Below, piece by piece: positions 1 to 9,723 of a DNA stretch of 32,123 nt. Position 1 is the stretch's first letter. Every line of letters starts with the position of its first letter. Under the pieces are notes generated by a model, which saw only the letters and a program-made list of their open reading frames with translations, had not been told where the DNA came from and ran no database searches. This DNA comes from Candidatus Peribacteria bacterium (GTDB lineage Bacteria > Patescibacteriota > Gracilibacteria > Absconditabacterales > Absconditicoccaceae): contig JAISMG010000027.1 in the NCBI GenBank assembly GCA_031276875.1, positions 1-32,123 of the forward strand. The letters run 5' to 3'. Position numbers and translations under genes: made by a program.

Positions 1-246
1 TCCTGTATACACAATTTCCCCTGCTACAGATCACGTTCTCCAAAACAAATGAGCTACCGTTTCTTTCCATTCTGCAAACGTTAATTGATAGTCATCATTT
101 ATACTTTTAAATCACGGCAGAGTCGTTGCTGCATACACAAATAATGCACTTAATCCTACTACTGTACTAGTAAAGATTACTCCACTTACCATGAATCTAA
201 ACGCCCATTGCTTCAAATTTTTAAACCAAGTTTGTCTTTTTTTCAT
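1..246 (-). CDS. Hypothetical secreted/membrane protein, C-terminus cut by window edge
   Basis: Minus-strand reading from ATG at 246: MKKRQTWFKNLKQWAFRFMVSGVIFTSTVVGLSALFVYAATTLP[G]FKSINDDYQLTFAEWKETVAHLFWRT[G]SVAGEIVYTG. Signal-peptide-like N-terminus; two in-frame TGA read as Gly. Not in the ORF track. Confidence 0.6.
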
Positions 247-555
247 TGCAATAAAAAGAAGAAAATAAAAAATTCCTACTATTTGAGGAGTAAAACTATT
301 GACAAATGTATATGTATTATTCTTTTACCTACTGTTAAAATTTTTAACGTATATATATATATCGATTTTACGCATTGCTGATACAGACTGGAGATGCGGT
401 TTCTCTCTGGCATTACTAGATGAAAAAATAAATACGTTGTGTGTATATTCTTTTCTATATGAAATGCAAATGTTTTTTAAGAAAATCTTTTAAGCTAATA
501 CTCCTATTTTACGGTTACCTTATAACTTATAGTACCTCTTAAAAATAATCTCCTT

Positions 556-1419
556 CTATGTAATCCTTTCAGCAAAAACCATTATTCTTTTGTCGGTACG
601 TCCAATAGGATAACATCCCATCAAGGTAAGATATTCTTTCCCTTCTGCTGCATACTGTAAATACGTATCATTGACGTATTTTGGAGCAACGATTTCTGTT
701 TGGATAACGCGATATTCATACAGTTCTCCTTCTCGTACGACTTGGATAAGGTCGCCCGCTTTCAATTGAGGAATATTACGAAATACGGTACCATATTTGT
801 TGTTTTTCCAATATTCTTGTGAAGTATGCCCAAACAGAAACGTATTGCCTCCGTCTCCGGGATTGGGAGTAGTAGGATATTTTACCACTCAGTTTTCTAG
901 TTCTTTATCAAAACTTCCATCAGTAAATTCTGCATAATCTTTTACTTGGGTCTGTATCACTGGCACATCTAAATTGATGGAAGCAATCACCAATCTATTT
1001 CCCGGTGGTAACAAATTAAAATCAAAAGGATATTCATCTAAACGAGTTCTCAACAGCTGCTGTATCTCCGGAGCGATTTCTTTTTCTACGGAAAGCACAG
1101 ACGCATATTTTTGGAGCAATTCCTCGGCAATCTTAGATTTTTCTTGCTCTTTGGAAGCAAGGATTGCAGTCATAGAAACTTCTGTCGTACGAAGCACTTC
1201 TACAGGAGTCGGAGCAAATTTATCTTGGAAGGTATCCATAATCAGCTGAGCATTGGTAATCAGATACATCCCCAGAAAAATGGAAATAAAAATAATCAGT
1301 AAGGTTTTTATCTCTCTAAAAAAAGTCTTGAGAGAAAATTTTGGAGTTCTCAATTGGTCATATACACACTGAATTTCAAGGTCTTCTAGTGTTTGATACA
1401 TAATAATTGCGGGGAACAA
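556..1419 (-). CDS. Sortase family protein (class D/E-like)
   Basis: ORFs 889-1419 and 556-888 join through one TGA: ...FDKELEN[G]VVKYPTTPNPGDGGNTFLFGHTS...YLTLMGCYPIGRTDKRIMVFAERIT. Sortase His (GHTS), Cys (MGCYP) and Arg (GRTDKR) motifs; N-terminal TM segment. Confidence 0.85.
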
Positions 1420-1568
1420 ATAAAGGGAAACAACTATTGTCTTCTCTAAGTATATTCAAGAAAGAAAAAAAGTAAAAAAAAGCAGACTTTTTTCGCCACT
1501 TTGGATTGACTTTTTAAGTAGAAATTTCCCAATTTGTTTTTCGGGCATATTTAAGCCAAAAAAATCTC

Positions 1569-1597
1569 TTGACTTTACTAATATATATATTTAAAAT
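1569..1597 (+). promoter_or_regulatory. Putative sigma70-type promoter of purEC
   Basis: TTGACT (1569-1574), 17-nt spacer, TAAAAT (1592-1597). Confidence 0.6.
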
Positions 1598-1636
1598 TCA
1601 CAACATAAAATAAAAGTTTAATTATTTAAAAATAAA

Positions 1637-1706
1637 AAGGAGGTGATAAATAAAACATCTAACCTGAGATGTAAAAGCAGGTAGTCCGAGAACCGAAAAA
1701 GGGACT
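1637..1706 (+). promoter_or_regulatory. Structured 5' leader candidate upstream of purEC (putative H-type pseudoknot plus hairpin)
   Basis: AAGGAGGTGAT (1637-1647), then ACATCT/AGATGT stem (1655-1660/1667-1672) whose loop ACCTG (1662-1666) is complementary to CAGGT (1678-1682), then AGTCC/GGACT hairpin (1683-1687/1702-1706). Confidence 0.45.
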
Positions 1707-1747
1707 TTAAAGAAAAAAGTAGGAAAAAATTAAAATAAATATTTAAA

Positions 1748-3229
1748 ATGAAAAAAAAACCTTTAGTTAGTATTGTAATGGGCAGTATTTCCGACAAAAA
1801 AATAATGGAAAAAGCTGCAGTCTTTTTTGGGGAAATAGGTGTCCCCTTTGAAATGAGTGTGCTATCCGCTCATAGAACACCCGATGAGACAGTAAAATTT
1901 GCAAAAAATTTGAACTCTCAAGACATTCAATATGTAATTGCTGGAGCTGGAATGGCTGCTCATTTAGCAGGAGTCATCCAGTCAAATGCACCTTTTGTAA
2001 GTGTATATGGGGTTCCTATTGGTGAAACAGCATTTAATGGTATGGAAGCACTGCTTTCTACCGTTCAAATGCCTCCTGGTGTTCCTGTCGCTACCGTTGG
2101 TGTTGATGGAAGTTTAAATGCTGCTATTTTGGTAGCGAAAGAACTTTCCAAATCTGACAAAATAATTCGTCACCATCTTGAACAGTACTTTGCTACACAA
2201 AAAATGAAAGTTCTTAATGCCAATAAACAATTAGAAAGAACATATTATCGTGGGAAAGTTAATTATCCAACAAATACTGTTCCGTACACACTATGGCAAA
2301 CAAATTTTGATTGGGGTAAACAATATGTTGGGAAAGTTAGAGATGTTTATTTTATCTCCAACGAGAGATTAGTAATGATTACTACAGACCGCATTTCCTC
2401 TTTTGATGTGGTACTTCCTGAAGCTATTCCCCATAAAGGACAAATTCTCAATCAAATATCTACATTCTTTTTAGATGCAGTATCCGATATTTGTCCAATA
2501 TGGAAAATAGCAACACCACACCCAATGATAATGATTGGATATCAATGCAACACTTTCCCTGTTGAAATGATTGTTCGTGCATTCCTTGCTGGTAGTTCTT
2601 GGAAGGACTACAAAAATGGAAAGCGAACTAAAAGTGGCGTTATAATCCCAGATGGGATGAAGGAAAACGAAAGATTTTCTTCATCAATTATTACTCCAAC
2701 AACAAAAGCTGGAGAAGGTGAACATGACGAAGATATTTCTCGTGAAGAAATCATCAATCATGGACTAGTATCAAAAGAAGATTATGAAATCATGGAACAA
2801 TATTCGTTGGCTTTATTCCAACGAGGACAAGAAATTGCTTCCAAAAGAGGATTAATCCTCGTTGATACCAAGTACGAATTCGGCTGGCGTATGGAAAATG
2901 GTAAAAAAGTCATTTACTTGATTGACGAAGTTCATACTCCTGATAGCTCGCGTTATTGGTACGCAGATACGTATGAGGAACTCTTTGAAAAAAGAGAACC
3001 ACAACGACAGTTGTCCAAAGAATTTGTAAGGGAATGGTTAATGGACAACGGATTTCATGGTAAAGAAGGGGAAATTATCCCTGAAATAACGCCAAAGATA
3101 GCAAACGAAATCAGTCAACGATACATTGAGCTGTTTGAAATATTAACTTCTCAATCATTTGAAAAAATGACAACAACTAATCTCCTTTCCGAGATTAAAA
3201 ATGTCATTGTTACAAACTATCTGGATTAG
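1748..3229 (+). CDS. purEC: Fused PurE (N5-CAIR mutase) - PurC (SAICAR synthase)
   Basis: N-terminal VSIVMGSISDKKIMEKAAVFFGEIGVPFEMSVLSAHRTPD...GAGMAAHLAGV (PurE); C-terminal GKVRDVYFISNERLVMITTDRISSFDVVLPEAIPHKGQILNQIS...TPTTKAGEGEHDEDIS...EVHTPDSSRYW (PurC). No in-frame TGA. Confidence 0.95.
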   Translation: MKKKPLVSIVMGSISDKKIMEKAAVFFGEIGVPFEMSVLSAHRTPDETVKFAKNLNSQDIQYVIAGAGMAAHLAGVIQSNAPFVSVYGVPIGETAFNGMEALLSTVQMPPGVPVATVGVDGSLNAAILVAKELSKSDKIIRHHLEQYFATQKMKVLNANKQLERTYYRGKVNYPTNTVPYTLWQTNFDWGKQYVGKVRDVYFISNERLVMITTDRISSFDVVLPEAIPHKGQILNQISTFFLDAVSDICPIWKIATPHPMIMIGYQCNTFPVEMIVRAFLAGSSWKDYKNGKRTKSGVIIPDGMKENERFSSSIITPTTKAGEGEHDEDISREEIINHGLVSKEDYEIMEQYSLALFQRGQEIASKRGLILVDTKYEFGWRMENGKKVIYLIDEVHTPDSSRYWYADTYEELFEKREPQRQLSKEFVREWLMDNGFHGKEGEIIPEITPKIANEISQRYIELFEILTSQSFEKMTTTNLLSEIKNVIVTNYLD

Positions 3230-3248
3230 AGACATATTTTGTCTCAAA

Positions 3249-3284
3249 GGGAGGAAAAACGTATTGTAAACGCCTCCCTTTTTT
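3249..3284 (+). terminator. Intrinsic terminator after purEC
   Basis: GGGAGG (3249-3254) / CCTCCC (3273-3278) stem followed by T-run. Confidence 0.8.
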
Positions 3285-3375
3285 CATTCTCTCAAAAAAT
3301 TCTTCCCCACTTTCTGTTGCAACCACTCATTAAATCCTTATATCATAATTATCTTTATTTTTTACCTCTCTACCG

Positions 3376-5082
3376 ATGTACAGAAAAATCCTTCTTCGAA
3401 ACAAAGTCGCAAGTGCCATCCTGCGAACTATTTCCACTCGGCTTCTACTGGCAAGTTATAACTGTTTTATTTTTGGCAATGTGAAAGGCGGACTAATTTT
3501 GCTCTGATTTGCAGTTGCATTTATTCTCTCCGGTATCGGAGTATATGCGGAAAAGAAGCGAACATTTATAGGAATTAAAGTATTTTTCACTGTCCTCATC
3601 ATCCTCGGCATAGGATTTGGAATGCTCGTCAAAATCCGTCATCAACCCCTTTCCTTTGGAATGCAAGAACTACTTTGGATTGCTGGACTGCTTCTTTTGA
3701 CCAGCTTTATCATCACCTTGGAAATCCAACAAAGAAGACTGAAAACCTCTCTGCCAGAGCTCCCAACCCATCAAACATCTCATACTAAACAGCGAATTTC
3801 TGCATTGGTGGTCTTTATTGTCATAAGTGTGCTAACGGTAGTCTATTTTATCATCGGGAAACACGCTCAAACCGTGCCAGAAGTGCCAGACTCTTACTTT
3901 GATAAAACACGAGAACATCCCAACTTACTTGACGAAGAAAATGGATATGAACAGCTGAGAAAGCTGATTGGAGACGTGGACACTCCCCTAGAAGAACAAA
4001 AAGTCATTATGGAGAAGTATCCGTTTAAGTATCAAATAGACCAACAAGAATCAAGAGAACTCCGACCTCAAGTGCATTATGGAAACAAGCTTTCCGTTAC
4101 CGACCCAGCATATTTCACTACACCAAAATATCGAATACCGGGAAATAATGAACAATATACTACTCTGATGGAATATCTCGCCACACGTCCAGACGAAATG
4201 AACACAGAGAAGCTTGAAACCTTGATGCATTCAGATTTTTTCCCTCGTTTATCCGAAATCGTAGAAATGGAGCGAAAAAACACCGACATCACCATTCCAA
4301 AAATTCAAAATATCCAATCACTAGAAAGAGTACTGCAACGTTTAGTAGCCTACTATGCAGATACGGGAAATTTGGAAACTGCGGTGAAGCTGAATATCAT
4401 CGCCCTCAAACTCGGCGACAATTACCTTTCCACCTATGGCTCACTCACACACGGACTTATTGGAATTGTTAATTTCAATTTGGCAGTCAATGCTACAGAG
4501 TATCTCTTGAGTCGCTATGAACTATCTGAAGACCAGAGACTTGCATTACTTGAAACCTATCAAAACATTCTGACGACTGACAAAGAAGAAGCACTGAGAA
4601 ATATTTTCAGAGGAGAGTATCACGCAATGCGAGCAATGACCAATGGATTTAATTTTATTGACCCTAACGAAATTGCAAACGTTGGTGGAAAAACTGAAAA
4701 TCTTTCTGCTTTGGGAGCATTACTCTTGAGAAAACCCTTTTATGATAGAGAGGCAACTATTGCCCAGTATCAATATGCTTTACAAAAAGGAAGTGAACTG
4801 GTTTTGCAAGGAGTTTCAAACGATGAAATGCTGACACAAATCGGTGTCAATCCTCAGGGAGATTTCTTTCAGAGGCCACAAGCTCGAAATCGATATAATA
4901 TTGTTGGGAATATTACCATTTCAACTCTTTTTCCACGTTTAATAGGAAGCTATGCAATGTTAGAAGCTCTTTACCACCAAAAAGAACTTATGCTCCAACA
5001 GCTCCAATCCCCATCTTCTGTAATCTCAGACAACACAATCTTGGATGACACGAACAACGCAATTCCAGACAATCCTCTGTAA
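3376..5082 (+). CDS. Hypothetical membrane protein, tandem paralog A
   Basis: Frame open from ATG 3376 (MYRKILLRNKVASAILRTISTRLLLASYNCFIFGNVKGGLILL[G]FAVAF...) to TAA 5082 with one TGA (3505). N-terminal TM helices, helical C-terminal region. Confidence 0.8.
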
Positions 5083-5124
5083 TCTTGCCAACTAATCTTC
5101 TCTTTATCTTTTACCTCTCTACTA

Positions 5125-6876
5125 ATGTACAGAAAAATCCTTCTCCGAAACAAAGTCGCAAGTGCCATCCTGCGAATACTCGCCTCACGACTATTCCTCG
5201 CGAGCTATAATCTTCTCAGTGTAGGACTACGAAAGATGGGAAGTATCACTCTTTTCATTGCCCTTGTTTTCACTATTGTTTGAATAGGTATCTACAGCAA
5301 CAAATCGTGAATACTTATCTGCATAAAACTCCTGTTAGCCATCACCACCTTAGGTTCCATCGCAGGAAGTATCCTTATGTTAAGAGAACGACGAATAAGA
5401 AGATTATATACTACTCCCTTTGATATATCCCTTATTTTACTGTGCGTGATATTCTGCTTGTTAATCAGCTTTATCTTCTCATTAGATGTACAACAAAAAA
5501 GGCTCACAACTCCTCTAAATGAATTATCACCAGAAAAAAAATCTGACCACAAACAACGAATACCTTGATTTCTCGTCTTTATTGGCATCACGCTTACAAC
5601 CGTTATCTACTTCATCATTGGGAAACAAGCTCAAACTGTTCCTTTCGTCCCTGAAGCATACTTTGAAAAAACACGAATTAACGCTCATCTCTCTGACGAA
5701 GAAAACGGAGCTGAACAACTAAAAGCTTTAATAGAACCCATCTATCGTTCTTATCCTACTCCTGACGAAGCCCCTGCACCTTACCCTCTTAAAAAACAAA
5801 CAGCAAATGGACGAACAAATCTAGGATACGATATCACCTTACAGAGGGAAATACCGCTCAATAATATCACAGAACTTAACACTATCACAGAACACTTACA
5901 ACAAGATATAAAACGGAGATTGTATGTGACTTGAAGTCCGTTTCAAGAATACGATACACTCGCTGAACTTTTAGCAGAACATCCAGAATTTGATGAAGCA
6001 ACAGCCATTCAAATATTGGAACAATCAGACTTTTTCACCCGTATAGAAGAAATACTAAAGATGGAGTGGAACATTAGCGATACGCTTCCTAGCTTATGAG
6101 ATATACAACTCCTAGAAAAAAGTCTGCAATATATGGTAGCCTATCACGCTAACAAAGGGGAACTCTCCACAGGAATATATTACAATACGCTCGCCCTGAA
6201 ACTCGCCGACAAATACCTTTCTACTTATGTTTCATTGGTAAACGCATCAATGGCTGCATCGTGTCTTAACACGGCAATGGACACAACACAATATCTCTTG
6301 ACACATTACGAATTGAGTTCTACTGATAAAGCAACATTACTGGACACCTACCATACGCTCTTACATACCGATAAAATCACAGCTTTTCAACATATCCTCA
6401 AAGGAGAATATCACACAATGACGGACTTTCTTCATCAATTTACCGTCACTGCACCTGATGAAATCGGAATAATAGACTCAACAAATTCTCCGATGAGGAG
6501 TTTTACTTCCAATAATATATTTTCTATACGATTATTTAAACCCCCTTTTTATGATGCTCAAGCAACCAAAACAAGATTTGCATACGCCCTGAAAGAACTC
6601 GCAGAAGGTATTCGCAATGGAAAAAGTTCTGAGAAAATCCTAAAAGAAGTCTGAATAATCACTGAAAATCACAATATTAGCAAAGCTCAACTGCGAAATC
6701 TCTACAATATTATCGGAGATACTTATATAATGGCTCTCACTCCTCGTTGAGGATACACCTTACTTGACCGTACCTACCAACAGCACGCTCTCATCATCCA
6801 ACAGCTCCAATCTGCTGTCACATCAGACCGTGTTTCAAATGTTTCCCTTGGAGAACCAACAAAAAGACCTATTTAG
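5125..6876 (+). CDS. Hypothetical membrane protein, tandem paralog B
   Basis: Frame open from ATG 5125 (MYRKILLRNKVASAILRILASRLFLASYNLL...) to TAG 6876 when TGA = Gly (TGAs at 5281, 5308, 5566, 5932, 6097, 6652, 6748). Aligns to A, e.g. VVYFIIGKHAQTVPEVPDSYFDKTREH vs VIYFIIGKQAQTVPFVPEAYFEKTRIN. Confidence 0.8.
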
Positions 6877-6899
6877 TACATTTTGCTTAAACATTAACC
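6875..6899 (+). repeat. 25-bp dispersed motif, copy 1
   Basis: AGTACATTTTGCTTAAACATTAACC; overlaps the paralog B stop codon. Confidence 0.7.
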
Positions 6900-7025
6900 A
6901 ACTCAATTTCTCTGTTGAAATCCTCTGCAAAAAACATACCTTATACTATGCTAATAATGGATTTCTACTCCTCTGAAATCTTCTGCAATCTTGCCAATAA
7001 ATCTTCTGAAATCATCCGTAATCCT

Positions 7026-9596
7026 ATGCTAAACCTTCACGCCATCTACTACCGCAATATCTGACCCTTTGAAGACAAAGAATGCTCCCTTACGTTTAAT
7101 CAAGGGAAATTTCTCATCAAAGCCCCCATTGGAAGCTGAAAATCTTTCCTCTTTTTTGATGGACCTACCTATGCACTCTATAGAACCGCCAATAGAAATA
7201 TGCTCAATATCCAGAGTACCGAAGGAGAAATAAGTCTGATTTTTTCCGTTGATGAACAATACTACCTAATAAAAAGACTTCTAAAAACCGGAAAAAGCAA
7301 AGACAGTTGCAGTAGCCAACTCTTTCAAGTCATTCTGAACGAAGTGAAGAATCCAGATAATAGCGAAATCTTTACTGGATTCTTCGGCTCCGCCTCAGAA
7401 TGACTTCTCCAACGAAACACCAACATCATCCACGAAATCGCAAACAATCCCGCATTTCAACTTGAGGAAATCGTGATGAAAAATGAAACTGACCTGCAAC
7501 AAACCCTTGACCAATTACTCCCCCCAAAACCCGTTTTCCTTTCGACTATTTTTCTCCTCCAAGACGCAGACAATATCTTTGAACTCCAGCCTGCTGAAAG
7601 ATTGACCGTTTTAAAAAACGTCTTTGGACTACTCGGTATCGACGAAGCAAAAGAACAAGTCCAAGACAAAAAAAGAGAAATCTCCTACAAACTCAAAGCC
7701 TTACAAGACCATTCCCACCAAGACACCAGATTGAGAAAACTTTTGAAACAACTCCACAACGACTACATTAACATCAGTAGCATTCCCCTCTGACACAATC
7801 ATAGTAGCGTTTCCCCCTGACAAGGGGGAGGGAGCAAAGCGGAAGGGGGTTTGTGGCAAAAAAACTCCGCCTTCTTCACCGAAATCGAGCCCTTCTTTGA
7901 CCAAATCACTCTCAATGATTTCACCCTGAACGGACTTGATATTCAGTTTTTTCTTTCTCTTCAAGAACATCTCCAAACCGAAGAAAAATCTCTCCTTTCC
8001 AAACACACCAGCAAATCTCATCTCGAACAACAAATCAACGAACAAACCCAATACATCGCCCAGCAAGAACAAGAGAAAAAAAAGCTGATTGCCAACATCG
8101 CCCAGCTTGACCAACATATCGCCAGCATTGATACCAGTAAAATTCAGCAATTGAAATACGAAAAAACCAAGCAGTACGAAGCACAGCAGGCTTTGGAAGC
8201 CGAAGTCCAACACATCACCATTCCTCTGGATACAACAATAGTAGCGTTTTCCCCTGATAAAGAGGAGGGAGGACACTGGGCGAAGCGAAGGGAACGGAAG
8301 GGGGTTTCTCTCGCAGAACTTATCACCCTCATCCAAACCCTCAAAGAACGCTGAAAAGACCTCACCAACCAACTGCAACAAGCCCAACTCCAACTCAAAA
8401 ACCTTGAACTTGAAGCCAAAAACCAACAAATCAAACTTGACCAACTCCAGCAAGCAAAAAAAAGACTGGCAGACTTTGAAGTAAACATCACCCAACAAGC
8501 CACTTTTTTCTGTAAAAAAACCTGAAGCAATTGCCAATATATCAAAATCATCAATAAACAGCATTTTGACCAATTGGAAAAACAGAAAACTACATTGAAG
8601 ATGGAAATTGAACAATTGGAAATCCCTCTGACGAAGGAGGAAATAGGAGGAACGAATACAGACAATATATGTAGGGACGGGGCTTGTACCCGTCCGAACG
8701 ACGAAGCCGTTATCCAACAAATCCAACACCACAAACAGCAAATTGAAAACATCAAAACCTTTCTCACCAACCTTGACTACAAATCCCGAGAAGAAAAATA
8801 CGAACAAAAAAACCGCATCCAAACCACCATCAACCAACTTGACCAAACCATTATGAAATTGGAAGCCGAAACCCAAAAATTACAAGACTACCAACAGCAA
8901 AAAACAGCTTTTCAAACTTCTTTAGACAATATCCAACAACAAATCGCACAGGCCGAAACCACTAAAAAAAAGCTGAATGCAGACCACGACCAACTCCAAC
9001 AGCAACTTCAATCCCAGCCTTTGGAAACACTCAAAACCCAATTGCAAACCGTAGCAAATTTCTTGCAAACTGTTCACGATATTCAGCAACTTATCGCAGA
9101 CGCCACCGCGAACAAAAACCTCATCAAAGACTTACAGCAACAAGAGAAACTACTGATGAACTTATATACCATCTTGAGTAAAGAAATTCTCCTCATCGCT
9201 CTGGATGAATATTTGCCCGTTCTGAGTGAGATTATCAACAGTTTTTTGGTACAAGTCGTAGCCTATCAAATCTCAATGAAAATCACTGAAACCGCAGAAA
9301 AACTGGAATTGGAAGCGAAAATCTATGATGAAAAAGGAGAAAGAGAAGTGAAAAGTCTGAGTGGTGGACAGAGAACGATTTTGAAGCTGGTGCGAATGCT
9401 GGCGATTTCATCATATTTGCATACACCGCTACTCTTTTTGGATGAAACGATTAACAATTTAGATACCGAAACCGTTGGGAAAGTCAGCGAAATGCTCAAT
9501 AATTTTGTGAAGCAAAGGACGATGAAATTTTATACCGTTACCCACAATACGGAAATTCAGGAAATGGACATTTGGGATAGTGTGGTGGAAGTATAA
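7026..9596 (+). CDS. SMC/Rad50(SbcC)-like ATPase
   Basis: ORFs 7200-7403, 7473-7793, 7851-8354, 8574-9596 share one frame and join through TGA. Walker A IKAPIGS[G]KSFLFF with TGA at 7137; long Gln/Lys/Glu-rich coiled coil; ABC signature VKSLSGGQRTILKLVRML; Walker B LLFLDETINNLD; H-loop YTVTHN. Confidence 0.9.
7329..7404 (+). repeat. Palindromic dispersed repeat inside the SMC-like CDS (family 1)
   Basis: GTCATTCTGAACGAAGTGAAGAATCCAG ... CTGGATTCTTCGGCTCCGCCTCAGAATGAC; same ends as the 27502-27585 element. Confidence 0.85.
7781..7852 (+). repeat. Dispersed repeat copy inside the SMC-like CDS (family 2, copy 1)
   Basis: CATTCCCCTCTGACACAATCATAGTAGCGTTTCCCCCTGACAAGGGGGAGGGAGCAAAGCGGAAGGGGGTTT, matched by 8219-8307. 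Confidence 0.8.
8219..8307 (+). repeat. Dispersed repeat copy inside the SMC-like CDS (family 2, copy 2)
   Basis: CATTCCTCTGGATACAACAATAGTAGCGTTTTCCCCTGATAAAGAGGAGGGAGGACACTGGGCGAAGCGAAGGGAACGGAAGGGGGTTT. Confidence 0.8.
8621..8700 (+). repeat. Repeat-like insertion inside the SMC-like CDS (family 3)
   Basis: Composition break with TGTAGGGACGGGGCTTGTACCCGTCCG; ACGGG/CCCGT inverted arms; preceded by AATCCCTCTGACGAAGGAGG resembling the family 2 edge. Confidence 0.6.
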
Positions 9597-9723
9597 AAAA
9601 TTATCCATATCACATTTCCAAAAAAAAGGAAGAAGATACTACACCATTCATCAACGAAAATTCGCCTTTTTTTCATTAAATGCATATACTTAGAAGAGCT
9701 TTTATTTCCCCTCTGAGTACACG

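Noticed and set aside
299-493. 64-aa ORF in the leader region
   Set aside because: AT-rich, no recognisable domain or start context; not supported.
3239-3484. 81-aa ORF after purEC
   Set aside because: Overlaps the terminator and the start of paralog A in another frame; Phe/Leu-rich by chance.
8144-8770. 208-aa minus-strand ORF
   Set aside because: Cys/Ser/Trp-rich antisense artefact of the same gene.
7701-8876. 391-aa minus-strand ORF opposite the SMC-like gene
   Set aside because: Low-complexity Phe/Leu/Val-rich antisense shadow of Gln/Lys/Glu-rich coiled coil; the plus strand has clear ATPase motifs.
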